This document shows positions 7,391 through 16,132 of a stretch of 44,941 bases of DNA, piece by piece (positions within the stretch are counted from its first letter, which is position 1; each line of letters begins with the position of its first letter). This stretch comes from Candidatus Competibacter phosphatis. GTDB taxonomy: Bacteria; Pseudomonadota; Gammaproteobacteria; Competibacterales; Competibacteraceae. The notes below the pieces were generated by a model that worked only from the letters and a program-made list of their open reading frames with translations, did not search any database and was not told the DNA's origin. The stretch lies in NCBI RefSeq assembly GCF_012939995.1, contig NZ_SPMZ01000076.1, positions 286 through 45,226 on the forward strand. Direction: 5' to 3'. The position numbers and the translations under genes are program-made.

Positions 7391-9709
7391 CTAATCGGAA
7401 TCTTTGACATCCCCCATCGGCTTCACCTTGGCCAGGGGTTTTTGGGACTTAATCTCCTTGCTGGCTTCCAAGGCGGTTCTCACCCCCGTGCGGTTGGCGG
7501 CGTCGATGGTGTGTTGCAAGGGCATGGTTTCCACCCCCTCCTCCGCGTGACCGCCCACCCAGCGCAAGGCGGCGTCCGGCAGCCGGTGAATCAGCGAGAA
7601 CGACCGCAGGGTCAGATCGGTCGCCCACCCAAAGAAGACGATCAACAGGCCGGCCAGGATAATGGGGCCGGTCACGTTGCCACTCATCGCATTGACCGCG
7701 ACGGTCAGGAAGGTGCCGGTCATGACGCTGAGCAGGGCGTAGCTGATCACGGTGGCCGCCAGCAGGCCGATCACCATCAGCGACGGCATCAGCAGCAGCG
7801 AGAACAGCATCATCCAGCCGGTCATCGCCTCGCCGGTGAGTCCACGGCCATTCTTGATGAACCACAGCGCCCACACCGGCGCGGCGATCAGGGCCTCGAA
7901 CACACGAATGAGCCATTTCAAGCCCGTGATCGTCCAGATGATGAAAGGCACCAGGGGGATATAAATCGCCGCCATGAGGGCAAAACCCAGCAGGGCTAGC
8001 AACATCATCCCCAGGACCAGGCTCAGCATGGTGAAACCGCCACCGGTTTGACCACCGCCGGTCAGGGTGTCGGCCAAACCGCCCAGGGCGCTCGCCACGC
8101 GGCCCGCGCCGGATTTGGTCGCGATGTACTTGGCCGCGCCGATGGCGCCGGCGGCCGCGAGCGCGCCGAGGATCGTCGCCAGCAGGGCATGACCCAGCCA
8201 GGCGATGGCGAACAGCGGATGGGTTTTCCCCACCAGCGTCTGGAGGATCCACTCCAGGGTGGACCGCAACAGATGGTGCGAGACATCGTCGAGCACGCTG
8301 TTTTCGGGATCGCCGCTGGAGCGGAGCACCCCCGCGCCGGTCTCGGTTTCGGCCTCCAGCACCACCGCCTCCAGCCGCTTGAACAAGTGGGCATAGGTTT
8401 CCACGTCCTCCTTGGGCAACTTCTCCCACACCCGGATCGGATACGGCTGGGGGACGTTGAGCGCGAGCTTGTTCATGTAATCGGTCAAGGCCATGAACCG
8501 GTAGAACCAACTCCCGGCGGTCATCCAGCCCTCGGCCTTGGCCTTCGCGGTGAACTCGGTAAACGCCCGCTGGCCGGTCAGGTCGATCACGCCCTTGATC
8601 AGGCTTTTCAGCCGCGTGGCGTAGTGTTCGGCGGCGACGTCCAACAGACTGAGGCAGCGCCCGCCGGCGAGCGGACCGGTGGCGACGGTCACGCACTCGC
8701 CCAGGTCGGCCTGACTGTCGAAGATGGCCTTCGCCAAGGGCTGCAGTTCCTTGCGCATCGCCAGCGCGGCGATCTCATGGGCGGCCAGCAGCTCCTGACC
8801 AAAGGCTTCCCGCGTGGCCTGGCCGTAGCCGACCAGTTCTTGTATCCACAGGGTGAAACGATCCAGCCAGTCGATGCCGGCCACGCTCTGGCGAAAGTCG
8901 ATCCCCTCGGCCGGTTCGCGCACCGCGAACCCCCCGCAGACCGCCTCGCCCAAATCATCGCTCGACCAGCGCGCGGCGCGTTCGGTGACCGTTCCCACCG
9001 AGGTAGTCTCGGCCTGGAAGGTGACCCGGTACCGCGTCGGTCCCCGCGCGGGGATATCGTTCACGATCAGCTCGCACACGTTGGACGCCAGCATCGCCAC
9101 GGCCAGTTGACGGGCCTGGGCCGGCGGCGGCTCGGTGTAGAGCGCGGCCTTGGAAAACTGATCGACCGCCTGGTCCCACACCGCATTGGCCAGGCTCACG
9201 CCGCCGAGGGTGATCCACAGCACCAACACCTGCGCCAGGGCCATGCCGTTGATCATCGGCACCAGCAGAACCACGCCACTCACGATCCGCAACGGCGTCC
9301 ACACCGTCGAGCGCTCCGCGCCGAGGGCTTCCCCCTCGTGCGCGGTGTCCAGCACCGCCAGGACGGCCTTGACGAAGAGCAAGAGGCCCAGCACCAGCAA
9401 CAGAAAGCCGTTGAGCAACTGGAACAAGTCGCCGAACGGGCCGTTGTCGGCGCCCGTCAGCGCATCGGCCAAGCGGATCTTGTCGATGGCGCTACCGAGC
9501 AGGCCGTTCAGCAGACGGACGCTGATGTCCGTCTCGGCCGGTCGCAGTTGCTCCGGCGCGAACGGTTGATCCTGGGCCAGCGCGAGATAGGGCAGACCGA
9601 GTGCCACGAAGCCGAGTAGCCGCCCCTTGCGGCGCCCCATCGATACCGTGGAGCAGCGATTCAGGAAACGATTCAGGAAACGATTCAGGAAGCTCAGGAA
9701 GCGATTCAT
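7391..9709 (-). CDS. traY: DotA/TraY-family conjugative transfer membrane protein
   Basis: 772 residues, matching the large polytopic TraY (IncI plasmids) and DotA (Legionella) proteins of type IVB secretion systems, located in the inner membrane. It has an N-terminal leader or signal (GRRKGRLLGFVALGLPYLAL), a hydrophobic pair near 75-165 (LLNGFLLLVLGLLLFVKAVL and IVSGVVLLVPMINGMALAQV), a long periplasmic part, then about five more membrane segments (HALLATILGALAAAGAIGAA, LGMMLLALLGFALMAAIYIP, and others to about 715). The start at 9709 has AGGTG upstream; an alternative ATG at 9640 would remove the odd repeat-encoded leader RFLNRFLNRFLN. It is transcribed with the TraX-like gene. Confidence 0.85.
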   Translation of the reverse strand: MNRFLSFLNRFLNRFLNRCSTVSMGRRKGRLLGFVALGLPYLALAQDQPFAPEQLRPAETDISVRLLNGLLGSAIDKIRLADALTGADNGPFGDLFQLLNGFLLLVLGLLLFVKAVLAVLDTAHEGEALGAERSTVWTPLRIVSGVVLLVPMINGMALAQVLVLWITLGGVSLANAVWDQAVDQFSKAALYTEPPPAQARQLAVAMLASNVCELIVNDIPARGPTRYRVTFQAETTSVGTVTERAARWSSDDLGEAVCGGFAVREPAEGIDFRQSVAGIDWLDRFTLWIQELVGYGQATREAFGQELLAAHEIAALAMRKELQPLAKAIFDSQADLGECVTVATGPLAGGRCLSLLDVAAEHYATRLKSLIKGVIDLTGQRAFTEFTAKAKAEGWMTAGSWFYRFMALTDYMNKLALNVPQPYPIRVWEKLPKEDVETYAHLFKRLEAVVLEAETETGAGVLRSSGDPENSVLDDVSHHLLRSTLEWILQTLVGKTHPLFAIAWLGHALLATILGALAAAGAIGAAKYIATKSGAGRVASALGGLADTLTGGGQTGGGFTMLSLVLGMMLLALLGFALMAAIYIPLVPFIIWTITGLKWLIRVFEALIAAPVWALWFIKNGRGLTGEAMTGWMMLFSLLLMPSLMVIGLLAATVISYALLSVMTGTFLTVAVNAMSGNVTGPIILAGLLIVFFGWATDLTLRSFSLIHRLPDAALRWVGGHAEEGVETMPLQHTIDAANRTGVRTALEASKEIKSQKPLAKVKPMGDVKDSD
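9658..9702 (-). repeat. 12-bp tandem repeats in the first codons of traY
   Basis: GATTCAGGAAAC (plus strand) is repeated at 9658 and 9670, with GATTCAGGAAGC at 9682 and a shortened TCAGGAAGC at 9694. The minus strand therefore encodes an NRFL(N) repeat ahead of the signal sequence of TraY. Unit length is a multiple of three, so copy-number change would lengthen the leader without shifting frame. Confidence 0.8.
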
Positions 9710-9727
9710 AAGGCACCTGCTTGACGG

Positions 9728-10273
9728 TTACGGTGGCTCATCGGGTGGCAGCGGATTGGGCCACCACGCGGCGGGATGCCGCAGGAACGCGCGGGCGGGA
9801 CCGGGAGCGCGGGTGCGAAGGCGCCAGCAGTGGTAGGCCGACCCCAGCGCGACACCGGCCAGGACGAACGCCAGGCCCAGACTGGTGAGCACGCTGGAAA
9901 AGTGCCCATGAACAAGGTGATCCCCCGCGATCAACCCACTACCGATCGCGCCGGCGAGAAAGACCCGTGCCGGGACGGCATGGGCTTGGTACTCCTGGCG
10001 GCATCGCGCGGCGGACCCCCAAGGGCGAGCCACCGCCGCGTCCCCCAGGGGCGACGAGGGATTCGAACCCGCGCGCGGCGCCATCCCGATCACCGCCTCC
10101 ATCCCCAACCTCAGCCGCTTCCAGTCCCGCGGCGGGGCGTGGGATCGGCCCCACAAATCGCCCCATCGAGCGCGGACATAGCGCCCCACCCCACGGCGCA
10201 ACGCCGCGCGGCGAGACGGGACGGGGGCCGGTGGTGGGACCTCGGGACGGGAGGGGGGCAAGACCGTCGGCAT
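9728..10273 (-). CDS. TraX-like small membrane protein of the transfer system
   Basis: 181 residues from ATG 10,273. The N-terminal 100 residues are proline/arginine-rich and cytoplasmic in character. Residues about 103-150 hold two membrane segments (VFLAGAIGSGLIAG and SSVLTSLGLAFVLAGVALGS), followed by a basic tail. No strong motif is visible. IncI plasmids place a small membrane protein, TraX, directly before TraY, and this gene lies 18 bases upstream of traY on the same strand, so TraX-like is proposed from position and topology only. It is divergent from the TraW-like gene. Confidence 0.5.
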   Translation of the reverse strand: MPTVLPPSRPEVPPPAPVPSRRAALRRGVGRYVRARWGDLWGRSHAPPRDWKRLRLGMEAVIGMAPRAGSNPSSPLGDAAVARPWGSAARCRQEYQAHAVPARVFLAGAIGSGLIAGDHLVHGHFSSVLTSLGLAFVLAGVALGSAYHCWRLRTRAPGPARAFLRHPAAWWPNPLPPDEPP

Positions 10274-10341
10274 GGGGCGCTCCTCTATCGCATTCGTATA
10301 TTGTGTTATATTATTTTATATTAAACTAGAGGAGGAAACAC
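10274..10341. promoter_or_regulatory. Divergent promoter region with three phased TATATT boxes
   Basis: This 68-base AT-rich island separates divergent transfer genes in otherwise GC-rich DNA. TATATT occurs at 10,297, 10,307 and 10,317, exactly 10 bases apart, so all copies face the same side of the helix. Any of them could act as a -10 box. A strong ribosome site AGAGGAGG precedes the ATG at 10,342. No clear repressor palindrome was found. Confidence 0.55.
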
Positions 10342-11571
10342 ATGGCGGGGCGAAATGCGTATTCCGGGCGTCGGGTGGGGATGCTGATGGCGAGTCTCGC
10401 GCTCGGTCTCGCCTCGCCGGCGGTTCACGCCCTCTGCGACGCGTGCGTGGTCGCGGCCATCCGCGAGCACAAATTCGAAATGATGTCGCAATTCAAACAA
10501 TTAAAGGAAGAGATTGCGTCGGGGCTCAAGACCGTGCGGCAGTCCATCGCCCAAGTGGAAAAGGATTCCTTGCGGGCGCAAGCGGATATCGGCCACCGCC
10601 TGCCGGCACGAGGCTGCGAGACGGCGACCGCCGGAGCGGCGGCCGGGCCGGCTCGGGATCGCGCCGAGTCCTATCACCGGGCGTTCAACCACCTCCGGCG
10701 CGCGGAACGGACCGGCGCGGCGGCCAGCGCCGCGATGGTCAAGGCCCAGGTGGCGTCCTACTGCAATGCGGAAGATGTCGGCTCGCACGGCTGCACGCAA
10801 GCCAGCTCGCGACCCGACGCCCCGTTTCAAACCGAGACCCTGCTGTCCGGATCGGGCTTGGGCGATCACGCCGAGGCCACCCAACCCGGCACCTTTCTGC
10901 CGGAAGTGCTCTCCTTCGACGACGAGCGGATCACCGATGCCCGGCGGTTCATCGACAACGCGGTCGATCCCTATCCCCTCGACGATTTGCCCCAGGCCCT
11001 GCGGGAAACCCCGCAGGGCCAGACCTACTGGATCCGCCGCAAATTGTACGAGGGGCGGCTGGCGGCGGCCCGCTACAGCCTGAATCACGCCCTGGCCTGG
11101 CGGATGCCGGCGGCGGCGCTGAAAGGTTGGCTGCTCCAAATCTGGCCAGAGTCCAAGGCCACGGACCACCGCGACGCACTGATCGCGGCGCTGCCGGAGC
11201 ACATCTCGTACCTGGAGATGCTGAAAACGCTGGTGGACAGCCGCTTTGCCCAGCCGACCTGGTATGCGGGCATCGCCGGCAACAACGAAGCGGCCAATTT
11301 GCGCGAACTGGCCACCATGCAAGCCCTGGCGTTGCATTTTCAATACCTGCAACTGCGCCAGGGCGAGCGCATCGAGTACCTGCTGGCGCGGGCCACCCTC
11401 AGCGACGTCCAGCCGGCACGGCACGCCCTGCAAGAGGAACGCGCCGCCGCCATCAATCTGGTGAAAGCCCACACGACGAGCACCACCGGCACGGTCGACC
11501 CCGGCACGACCGCCGGCGGTACCACCGACCCCGGCACGGCCGACCCTACTCCAGAAGGAACGCCCCCGTGA
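10342..11571 (+). CDS. TraW-like periplasmic transfer protein
   Basis: 409 residues. A Sec signal is clear: basic start, MLMASLALGLASPAVHA, with cleavage expected after VHA at about residue 30. A short heptad-like helix follows (FEMMSQFKQLKEEIASGLKT). The mature part includes FLPEVLSFDDERITDARRFI and later EHISYLEMLKTLVDSRFAQP, and ends in a Thr/Gly/Pro-rich tail. IncI-type TraW proteins have this secreted layout and adjoin TraX/TraY, so it probably works in the periplasm with the type IVB transfer complex. It is divergent from TraX-like and overlaps the next gene by four bases. Assignment to TraW is moderate. Confidence 0.6.
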   Translation: MAGRNAYSGRRVGMLMASLALGLASPAVHALCDACVVAAIREHKFEMMSQFKQLKEEIASGLKTVRQSIAQVEKDSLRAQADIGHRLPARGCETATAGAAAGPARDRAESYHRAFNHLRRAERTGAAASAAMVKAQVASYCNAEDVGSHGCTQASSRPDAPFQTETLLSGSGLGDHAEATQPGTFLPEVLSFDDERITDARRFIDNAVDPYPLDDLPQALRETPQGQTYWIRRKLYEGRLAAARYSLNHALAWRMPAAALKGWLLQIWPESKATDHRDALIAALPEHISYLEMLKTLVDSRFAQPTWYAGIAGNNEAANLRELATMQALALHFQYLQLRQGERIEYLLARATLSDVQPARHALQEERAAAINLVKAHTTSTTGTVDPGTTAGGTTDPGTADPTPEGTPP

Positions 11572-12243
11572 ACGCCACCGTCCTCATCCCCGAACAATTC
11601 GGTCCCTATCTTCAGCAACAGCCCGCCCCCCCCGAATCCGCGCCTGGCGGACTTGCGCCAGTCATCCCACGGGTCCGAGGGGATACGACCCGCCGACGCG
11701 CTGAGCGCCGACGCGCTCGGCGTCACCGAACACGACCCGCGCCAGGCGGTTCGTCAATCCCTGAAGATCCTCCTGGCGGGTCACAAACTGCACGCGGGCC
11801 TGGTCGTGGCGGCCCTGAACCGGCCGGTCGGCGAGGCGGAGCCCTCCCCACCGCCACCGGCCGCCGTGGCGGCGTGGGTCGAGCGGACCGCCGCCTGGAT
11901 CGCCGCGACGACCGAGGCCCTGGCCCAGCGCTGGGGGTCGCCCGCCTCCGGTGGCGCGGTGGCGGAACCGCTGGTGTTGTCGGACTATCACCGCTACGAC
12001 CTCGCTCGCACCTTGGTCGAGGTCCTGGAGCGCCATCCCGGCACCGCCGAGCAGGTGACGGCGGCACAAATGGCTGCGTATCTCGCCGCCGCCGAATCGG
12101 GTTTGCCCCAAGAACCGCCCGCGCCCGCCTGGATCTCGGCGGCGCGGAAATGGATCGATCGCTGGCCTGGTCGCGCGCTTTGGCGCGGATTCTGGAAACG
12201 GCGGTGGACACCCCGTTCAATCGGCCGCTGGAGACGGTATTGA
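11568..12243 (+). CDS. Unknown transfer-region protein, one-base frameshift near the start
   Basis: A GTG at 11,568 overlaps the end of the TraW-like gene and opens MNATVLIPEQFGPYLQQQPA. At the run of eight C (11,626-11,633) the frame must move forward one base. It then continues ADLRQSSHGSEGIRPADALS, EHDPRQAVRQSLKILLAGHK and EPLVLSDYHRYDLARTLVEV, natural helical sequence up to about 12,150. After that the frame becomes W/R-rich and probably wrong. No family is recognised. With seven C the gene would be intact, so the break may be a sequencing error. Confidence 0.5.
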
Positions 12244-12710
12244 CCGACGCGCGCGCGGCGCTGACCGAGGCGGTGCCGCGCGCGCTCCACTCCGTCCGGG
12301 ACGCGCTGGCCTTGCCGGAGGACGCCCAGCGGGTGGTGGAACAGCACCTGCTTCAAACCACCAGCCGCCTCTACGCGGCGACCCTGCGCCATGTTCATCA
12401 GGAGTCCACGCGGATGATCGAACGCTATCAGGCGCTCCAGGAAGCCGGCGACCTCGCGGGGGCGGACGAACTGGCCCACGCCTATCAAGACCAGCGGCTC
12501 GGCTACGCGGGGGTTGCGCATCATTTCCAAACCCTGTGGGCGGTCCACGCCGCCCAACAGGACGCCGCGCTCGTCGCGCTGACCGTCGAGCCGTCGCCCA
12601 ATTCCCCGTCACCGCTGCAACCGCCCACCGATCCATCCGCCGAGGCTCCCGCCGATCCTGTGGGTCGGCGACCCGACGTGGCCGTTCGCGCCACGGTGCC
12701 GGCCGGTTGA
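12150..12710 (+). CDS. Unknown helical protein, possibly the continuation of the previous gene
   Basis: 186 residues from ATG 12,150 (MDRSLAWSRALARILETAVD). The body is strongly helical (RVVEQHLLQTTSRLYAATLR, RYQALQEAGDLAGADELAHA) and ends in a proline-rich tail. It overlaps the preceding frame by 94 bases and has no good ribosome site, so it may instead be the C-terminal part of that protein joined by another indel. No domain is recognised. It is co-oriented with the transfer genes and lies just before an AT-rich spacer. Confidence 0.5.
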   Translation: MDRSLAWSRALARILETAVDTPFNRPLETVLTDARAALTEAVPRALHSVRDALALPEDAQRVVEQHLLQTTSRLYAATLRHVHQESTRMIERYQALQEAGDLAGADELAHAYQDQRLGYAGVAHHFQTLWAVHAAQQDAALVALTVEPSPNSPSPLQPPTDPSAEAPADPVGRRPDVAVRATVPAG

Positions 12711-12734
12711 TCCGTTTTTCAAATTAACTTTGCA

Positions 12735-13103
12735 ATGTATTTATATATGAATAGCACAACTAATCCCGATAACCTGCAACACCTCACAGCGGCCCTGCTC
12801 GCGCCCCTGCTCAGCTTGATCACCGCTCTTGACGAGGCCGATCTTCATCACGAGGACCTCCCGCTGGCGATGCCGGGACTGCTGAAGTCCTTCCTCGACC
12901 CCGAGGTGCAAGCCGCGCTGCCGGCGGGGCTCCGCGCGGTGGCGGATGTTTATCTGGAGGGCCTGCCCGGTTATCGGGACGGCGATCTCCGCCGAGCCGC
13001 TCTCCAGCATGAACTGCGCTTGGCGCTGTGGGATGGAGAGGCATGCCCCATCGAGGACACGGATATCGAGGCGATGGGGTGGGAGGAACAAGACGATGGC
13101 TAA
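12735..13103 (+). CDS. Hypothetical acidic protein before the primase-ArdC gene
   Basis: 122 residues from ATG 12,735 (MYLYMNSTTNPDNLQHLTAA); ATG 12,747 is an alternative. The region upstream is AT-rich but shows no clear ribosome site. The protein is acidic (EADLHHEDLPLAMPGLLKSF, ending MGWEEQDDG) and helical. No domain is recognised. The end overlaps the next gene by eight bases, implying coupled translation. A role linked to the primase-ArdC protein, for instance as an accessory factor, is only inference. Confidence 0.55.
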   Translation: MYLYMNSTTNPDNLQHLTAALLAPLLSLITALDEADLHHEDLPLAMPGLLKSFLDPEVQAALPAGLRAVADVYLEGLPGYRDGDLRRAALQHELRLALWDGEACPIEDTDIEAMGWEEQDDG

Positions 13104-15405
13104 CACCCGCTTCGATCTTCACCACGCGGTCCTGGACGCGATGGCGGCGGCGGGCTGTGCGCCCATGAAGCCCGAGGCGATTGTCTTCGATGGGCGCTTG
13201 CACCGCTACGACGTGGCGGGGGACCGGCGAGGCCGCCAGAACGGCTGGTTCGTGCTGCATGACACAATCATTCCTTTCGGTGCGTTCGGTTCCTGGAAAA
13301 CCGGGGTCACCCAAGGATGGAGCGGCGGTGATGTCGAGGCGCTACCCCCCGAGCAGCGCGAGCGGCAACGGCGGCAAATGGCCGAGATCGCGGCCCAACG
13401 CGCGGCGGAAGAACGAAGGCGCCAAGCCCAGGCACGGGAACGGGCGGAACGCCTGTGGGCGCGAGCCAACCCCACCGTTTCGGATCGGCATCCTTATCTG
13501 CGCAACAAGCAGGTTCCCGCCCTGGGCCTGCGTCAACTGCGCGAGCTATTGCTGGTCCCGGTGCATGATGGCGACGGCACGCTGCGGTCGCTGGAGTTCC
13601 TGAATCCCGAGGGGGGCAAGAAGTTTTTGAAGGGGGGCGCCGTTACGGAGGGTCGCCATTGGCTGGGTGACCCGCGTGGCGCCCGGACCCTGCTGATTTG
13701 CGAGGGCTACGCCACCGGCGCCAGCCTTCACCAGGCGTGTGGATTGCCGGTGGCGGTGGCGTTCAGTCGCGGCAATGTGTTTCCGGTCGCGAAGGACCTC
13801 CATCACCGGTTCCCCGGCGTGGCGTTGGTGATCGCCGGCGACGACGACCGTTATACGCCGGGCAATCCCGGCCGACGCGACGCCGAGGAAGCCGCGCGGT
13901 GGGTGGCGGGCACGGCGATCTTCCCGGATTTCACCGGCCTGGAAACCGCCCGCCAGCCGACCGATTTCAACGATGTCCACCTCCTGGGTGGGCTGGACCA
14001 CTTGAAGCGCCAGCTCGAAACCCTGCTCGCGGCCGTCCCGCTGGCCGAGGTCCCACGCGCGGAACCGTCCACCCGACCCGCCGACCTTGGACGGCGGGCC
14101 GAGGCGCGCGCCGTCCCTGTTCTGGAGATGGCCGCGCCCCGGCGGCGCCAGAAACCGCGCGGCGACGGCGGACGGCCGAATCCGTACCAGGAAGTGACCG
14201 ACCGGATCATCGAGATGATCGAGACCGGTACCGCGCCCTGGCAACGGCCCTGGGACCGGCCGCGCCATCTTGGCGTTCCGGCGTTTCCAGTCAACGCCGC
14301 GACCGGGAACGCCTATCGCGGCATCAACGTCCTGCTGCTGGGTGGCGATCCGCGCCTGGCCGACGATCCGCGCTGGTGCGGCTACCAACAGGCCCAGGCG
14401 CGCGGCTGGCACGTCCAAGCCGGCGCTCGGGGCACCCCGATCTATTTTTTCAAGCGGATTGAAGTGGCTGATGGGTCCGAGGCGGACGAGGAATTGCGGG
14501 TCGATGCGGACGACTCGTCCTTACGGCGGACGATTCCGTTGTTGTGCCGACACACGGTATTCCATGCCTCTCAAATCGAGGGCATCCCGTCCCTGGAGGC
14601 CGTGTACGGGTCGATGGCGGGGTTGCTCGATCACGTCTGGGACACGGAGGAGCGGCTGGAGCGCCTGTTGCGGGGCAGCGGCGCGCGCTTCGTCCATGCC
14701 GGCACCCGCGCCTATTATGATCCCCTGGAGGACACCATCACGTTGCCGCCGCGCGCGCGGTTTCGGGACGCCGCCGCCTTCTTCGGCGTGGCTTTCCACG
14801 AGCTGGGTCATTGGACCGGCCATGCAACCCGCCTGAACCGGCCGCTCACCGGGCAGCGGGATTCGCCGGCGTATGCCCGCGAGGAGCTGCGGGCGGAATT
14901 GGCGAGCGCCTTCCTCGGCGCGGAACTCGGCATCGCCCACGATCTGGAACCCCACGCGGCTTACCTCGATGGCTATTTGGAGTTGTTGCGGAACGACAAC
15001 CGGGAAATCTTCCGCGCGGCGCGGGACGCCCAGGGCATCGCCGAGTTGATCCTGGATCGGCATCCCACCTGGCGGCTCCAGGATGGGGTTTGCGTGGCCC
15101 GGACCGAGCCGGTGCCCGACGACGAAGCGGACGCCCACCGCCACCCGGTCATCGCGGCGCCGACCGCGACCGACACCCCGACGGCACCCTCCCTTGCGGC
15201 GCCTTACCGGTGGGCCTTCGCCGCCGTCCGCGACAGTGATGCGATCCCAGCGGACAGTCCGCTCGGTCGGCTCTCCCGTCGCGTCGATGACGCGCTGCCG
15301 CTGTCCGCCCCACTCCGCGCCGCCGCTGTCCCGGTCCTCGCCCCCACATCCGCACCCTCGCGCCGGCCCGACGAGCCGTCGATGGGCGCGGGTCCTCGAC
15401 CTTGA
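13096..15405 (+). CDS. TOPRIM primase fused to an ArdC-type antirestriction/metallopeptidase domain
   Basis: 769 residues from ATG 13,096, with GGGAGGAA upstream. Residues 1-330 resemble plasmid/phage TOPRIM primases: an N-terminal WFVLHDTIIPFGAFGSWKTG region, an arginine/glutamine-rich helix (90-120), then the TOPRIM strands LLICEGYATGASLHQA (about 196-211) and LVIAGDDDRY (about 245), and TDFNDVH. Residues about 360-690 form an ArdC-like region: YQEVTDRIIEMIETGTAPWQ, NAYRGINVLLL, then the zincin motif HELGHWTGH with downstream AREELRAELASAFLG. ArdC binds single-stranded DNA and protects incoming DNA from restriction. The fusion would let one protein prime and protect the transferred strand in the recipient. 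The C-tail is proline-rich. Confidence 0.85.
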   Translation: MANTRFDLHHAVLDAMAAAGCAPMKPEAIVFDGRLHRYDVAGDRRGRQNGWFVLHDTIIPFGAFGSWKTGVTQGWSGGDVEALPPEQRERQRRQMAEIAAQRAAEERRRQAQARERAERLWARANPTVSDRHPYLRNKQVPALGLRQLRELLLVPVHDGDGTLRSLEFLNPEGGKKFLKGGAVTEGRHWLGDPRGARTLLICEGYATGASLHQACGLPVAVAFSRGNVFPVAKDLHHRFPGVALVIAGDDDRYTPGNPGRRDAEEAARWVAGTAIFPDFTGLETARQPTDFNDVHLLGGLDHLKRQLETLLAAVPLAEVPRAEPSTRPADLGRRAEARAVPVLEMAAPRRRQKPRGDGGRPNPYQEVTDRIIEMIETGTAPWQRPWDRPRHLGVPAFPVNAATGNAYRGINVLLLGGDPRLADDPRWCGYQQAQARGWHVQAGARGTPIYFFKRIEVADGSEADEELRVDADDSSLRRTIPLLCRHTVFHASQIEGIPSLEAVYGSMAGLLDHVWDTEERLERLLRGSGARFVHAGTRAYYDPLEDTITLPPRARFRDAAAFFGVAFHELGHWTGHATRLNRPLTGQRDSPAYAREELRAELASAFLGAELGIAHDLEPHAAYLDGYLELLRNDNREIFRAARDAQGIAELILDRHPTWRLQDGVCVARTEPVPDDEADAHRHPVIAAPTATDTPTAPSLAAPYRWAFAAVRDSDAIPADSPLGRLSRRVDDALPLSAPLRAAAVPVLAPTSAPSRRPDEPSMGAGPRP

Positions 15406-15418
15406 TGAGGTGTGCGTC

Positions 15419-15994
15419 ATGCTCTCCCGCCGCCATCTTCTGCAAACCGCCGCTGGTCTGTTGTTCGGAAGCGGTCTTCCGCTGGGCATGGATCGCGCTG
15501 GCGTGGCCGCTGGCGCCACCCTTCCACCCGGTGACCCGGCGTCGGCCTCGTTCCCCGACCGGACCCTGTGGCTGCATCGGGTGCAAACCCAGGAAGAGGG
15601 TCAAATCCTCTACTTCCAGGACCAGACCCTGATCCCGGATGGCTATTCCCTGCTGTGCTACCTGCTGCGGGACGTCCGCGCCGAACAGGTCGCCCGCATG
15701 GATGTGAAGCTCATCCACCTGCTGTTTGGGATGCAAGCCTGGATGCGGTCTTGCGGTATCCGCCAGCCGCTGCGGATCAACAGCGGCTATCGGACGCTGG
15801 ACACGAACGCGAATACCGAAGGGGCGGCGGTCCATTCCCGGCATCTCAACGGTCAGGCGGTGGACTTCACCGTGGCGGGGATTCCGAGTCCGGTCTTGGC
15901 GAAGCTGGCCTTGAAATTCAACGGTGGCGGCGTGGGTGTGTATCCGACCTTCGTCCACGTCGATACTGGACCGGTGCGGATGTGGCGGGGGTGA
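15419..15994 (+). CDS. DUF882/peptidase M15-like periplasmic murein hydrolase
   Basis: 191 residues. The N-terminus MLSRRHLLQTAAGLLFGSGL is a twin-arginine-like signal, so export is expected. The mature domain has [29 protein letters not shown] and [14 protein letters not shown]. The H-x(6)-D and H-x-D pattern is the zinc site of M15/YcbK-type DD-peptidases, which cut peptidoglycan cross-links. Such enzymes could open the wall for the transfer apparatus. ATG 15,419 follows a GAGG ten bases upstream and the primase-ArdC gene by 13 bases. The last 261 bases are duplicated at 22,023-22,283. Confidence 0.8.
   Translation: MLSRRHLLQTAAGLLFGSGLPLGMDRAGVAAGATLPPGDPASASFPDRTLWLHRVQTQEEGQILYFQDQTLIPDGYSLLCYLLRDVRAEQVARMDVKLIHLLFGMQAWMRSCGIRQPLRINSGYRTLDTNANTEGAAVHSRHLNGQAVDFTVAGIPSPVLAKLALKFNGGGVGVYPTFVHVDTGPVRMWRG
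15734..15994 (+). repeat. 261-bp direct repeat, copy 1 (end of the murein hydrolase gene)
   Basis: Starting at CAAGCCTGGATGCG (15,734) and ending at the stop region, this stretch is nearly identical to 22,023-22,283, with only a handful of differences (for example AAT/AAC and AAC/AGC codons). The two copies are in the same direction and bracket the tartrate/glycerate cargo. Recombination between them would excise about 6.3 kb. Confidence 0.9.
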
Positions 15995-16132
15995 CCCATC
16001 CGATGTTTTTCAAATGGGTATCGGAGCGGGATCGTTTATCCACCGGAACGGCGGATGACTCGCCGGCCGACGTGGACGGATTTCAACGTCGTGTAACAAG
16101 CTTACCGTAAGCGAACGGTTTAAGTTGTTCGC

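Noticed and set aside
8048..9619. 523-residue plus-strand frame opposite traY
   Set aside because: His/Gln/Gly-rich antisense shadow without motifs or ribosome site; the minus strand encodes a clear TraY.
10044..10080. tRNA-like T-arm (GGGTTCGAATCCC on the minus strand)
   Set aside because: No matching D-arm, anticodon or acceptor stem; the T stem has a mismatch and it lies within the TraX-like gene.
10272..12710. Long 812-residue plus-strand frame across the TraW-like gene
   Set aside because: Arg/Gly/Pro-rich shadow of the real genes in another frame; only its segments at 11,568-11,626 and after 12,150 look natural.
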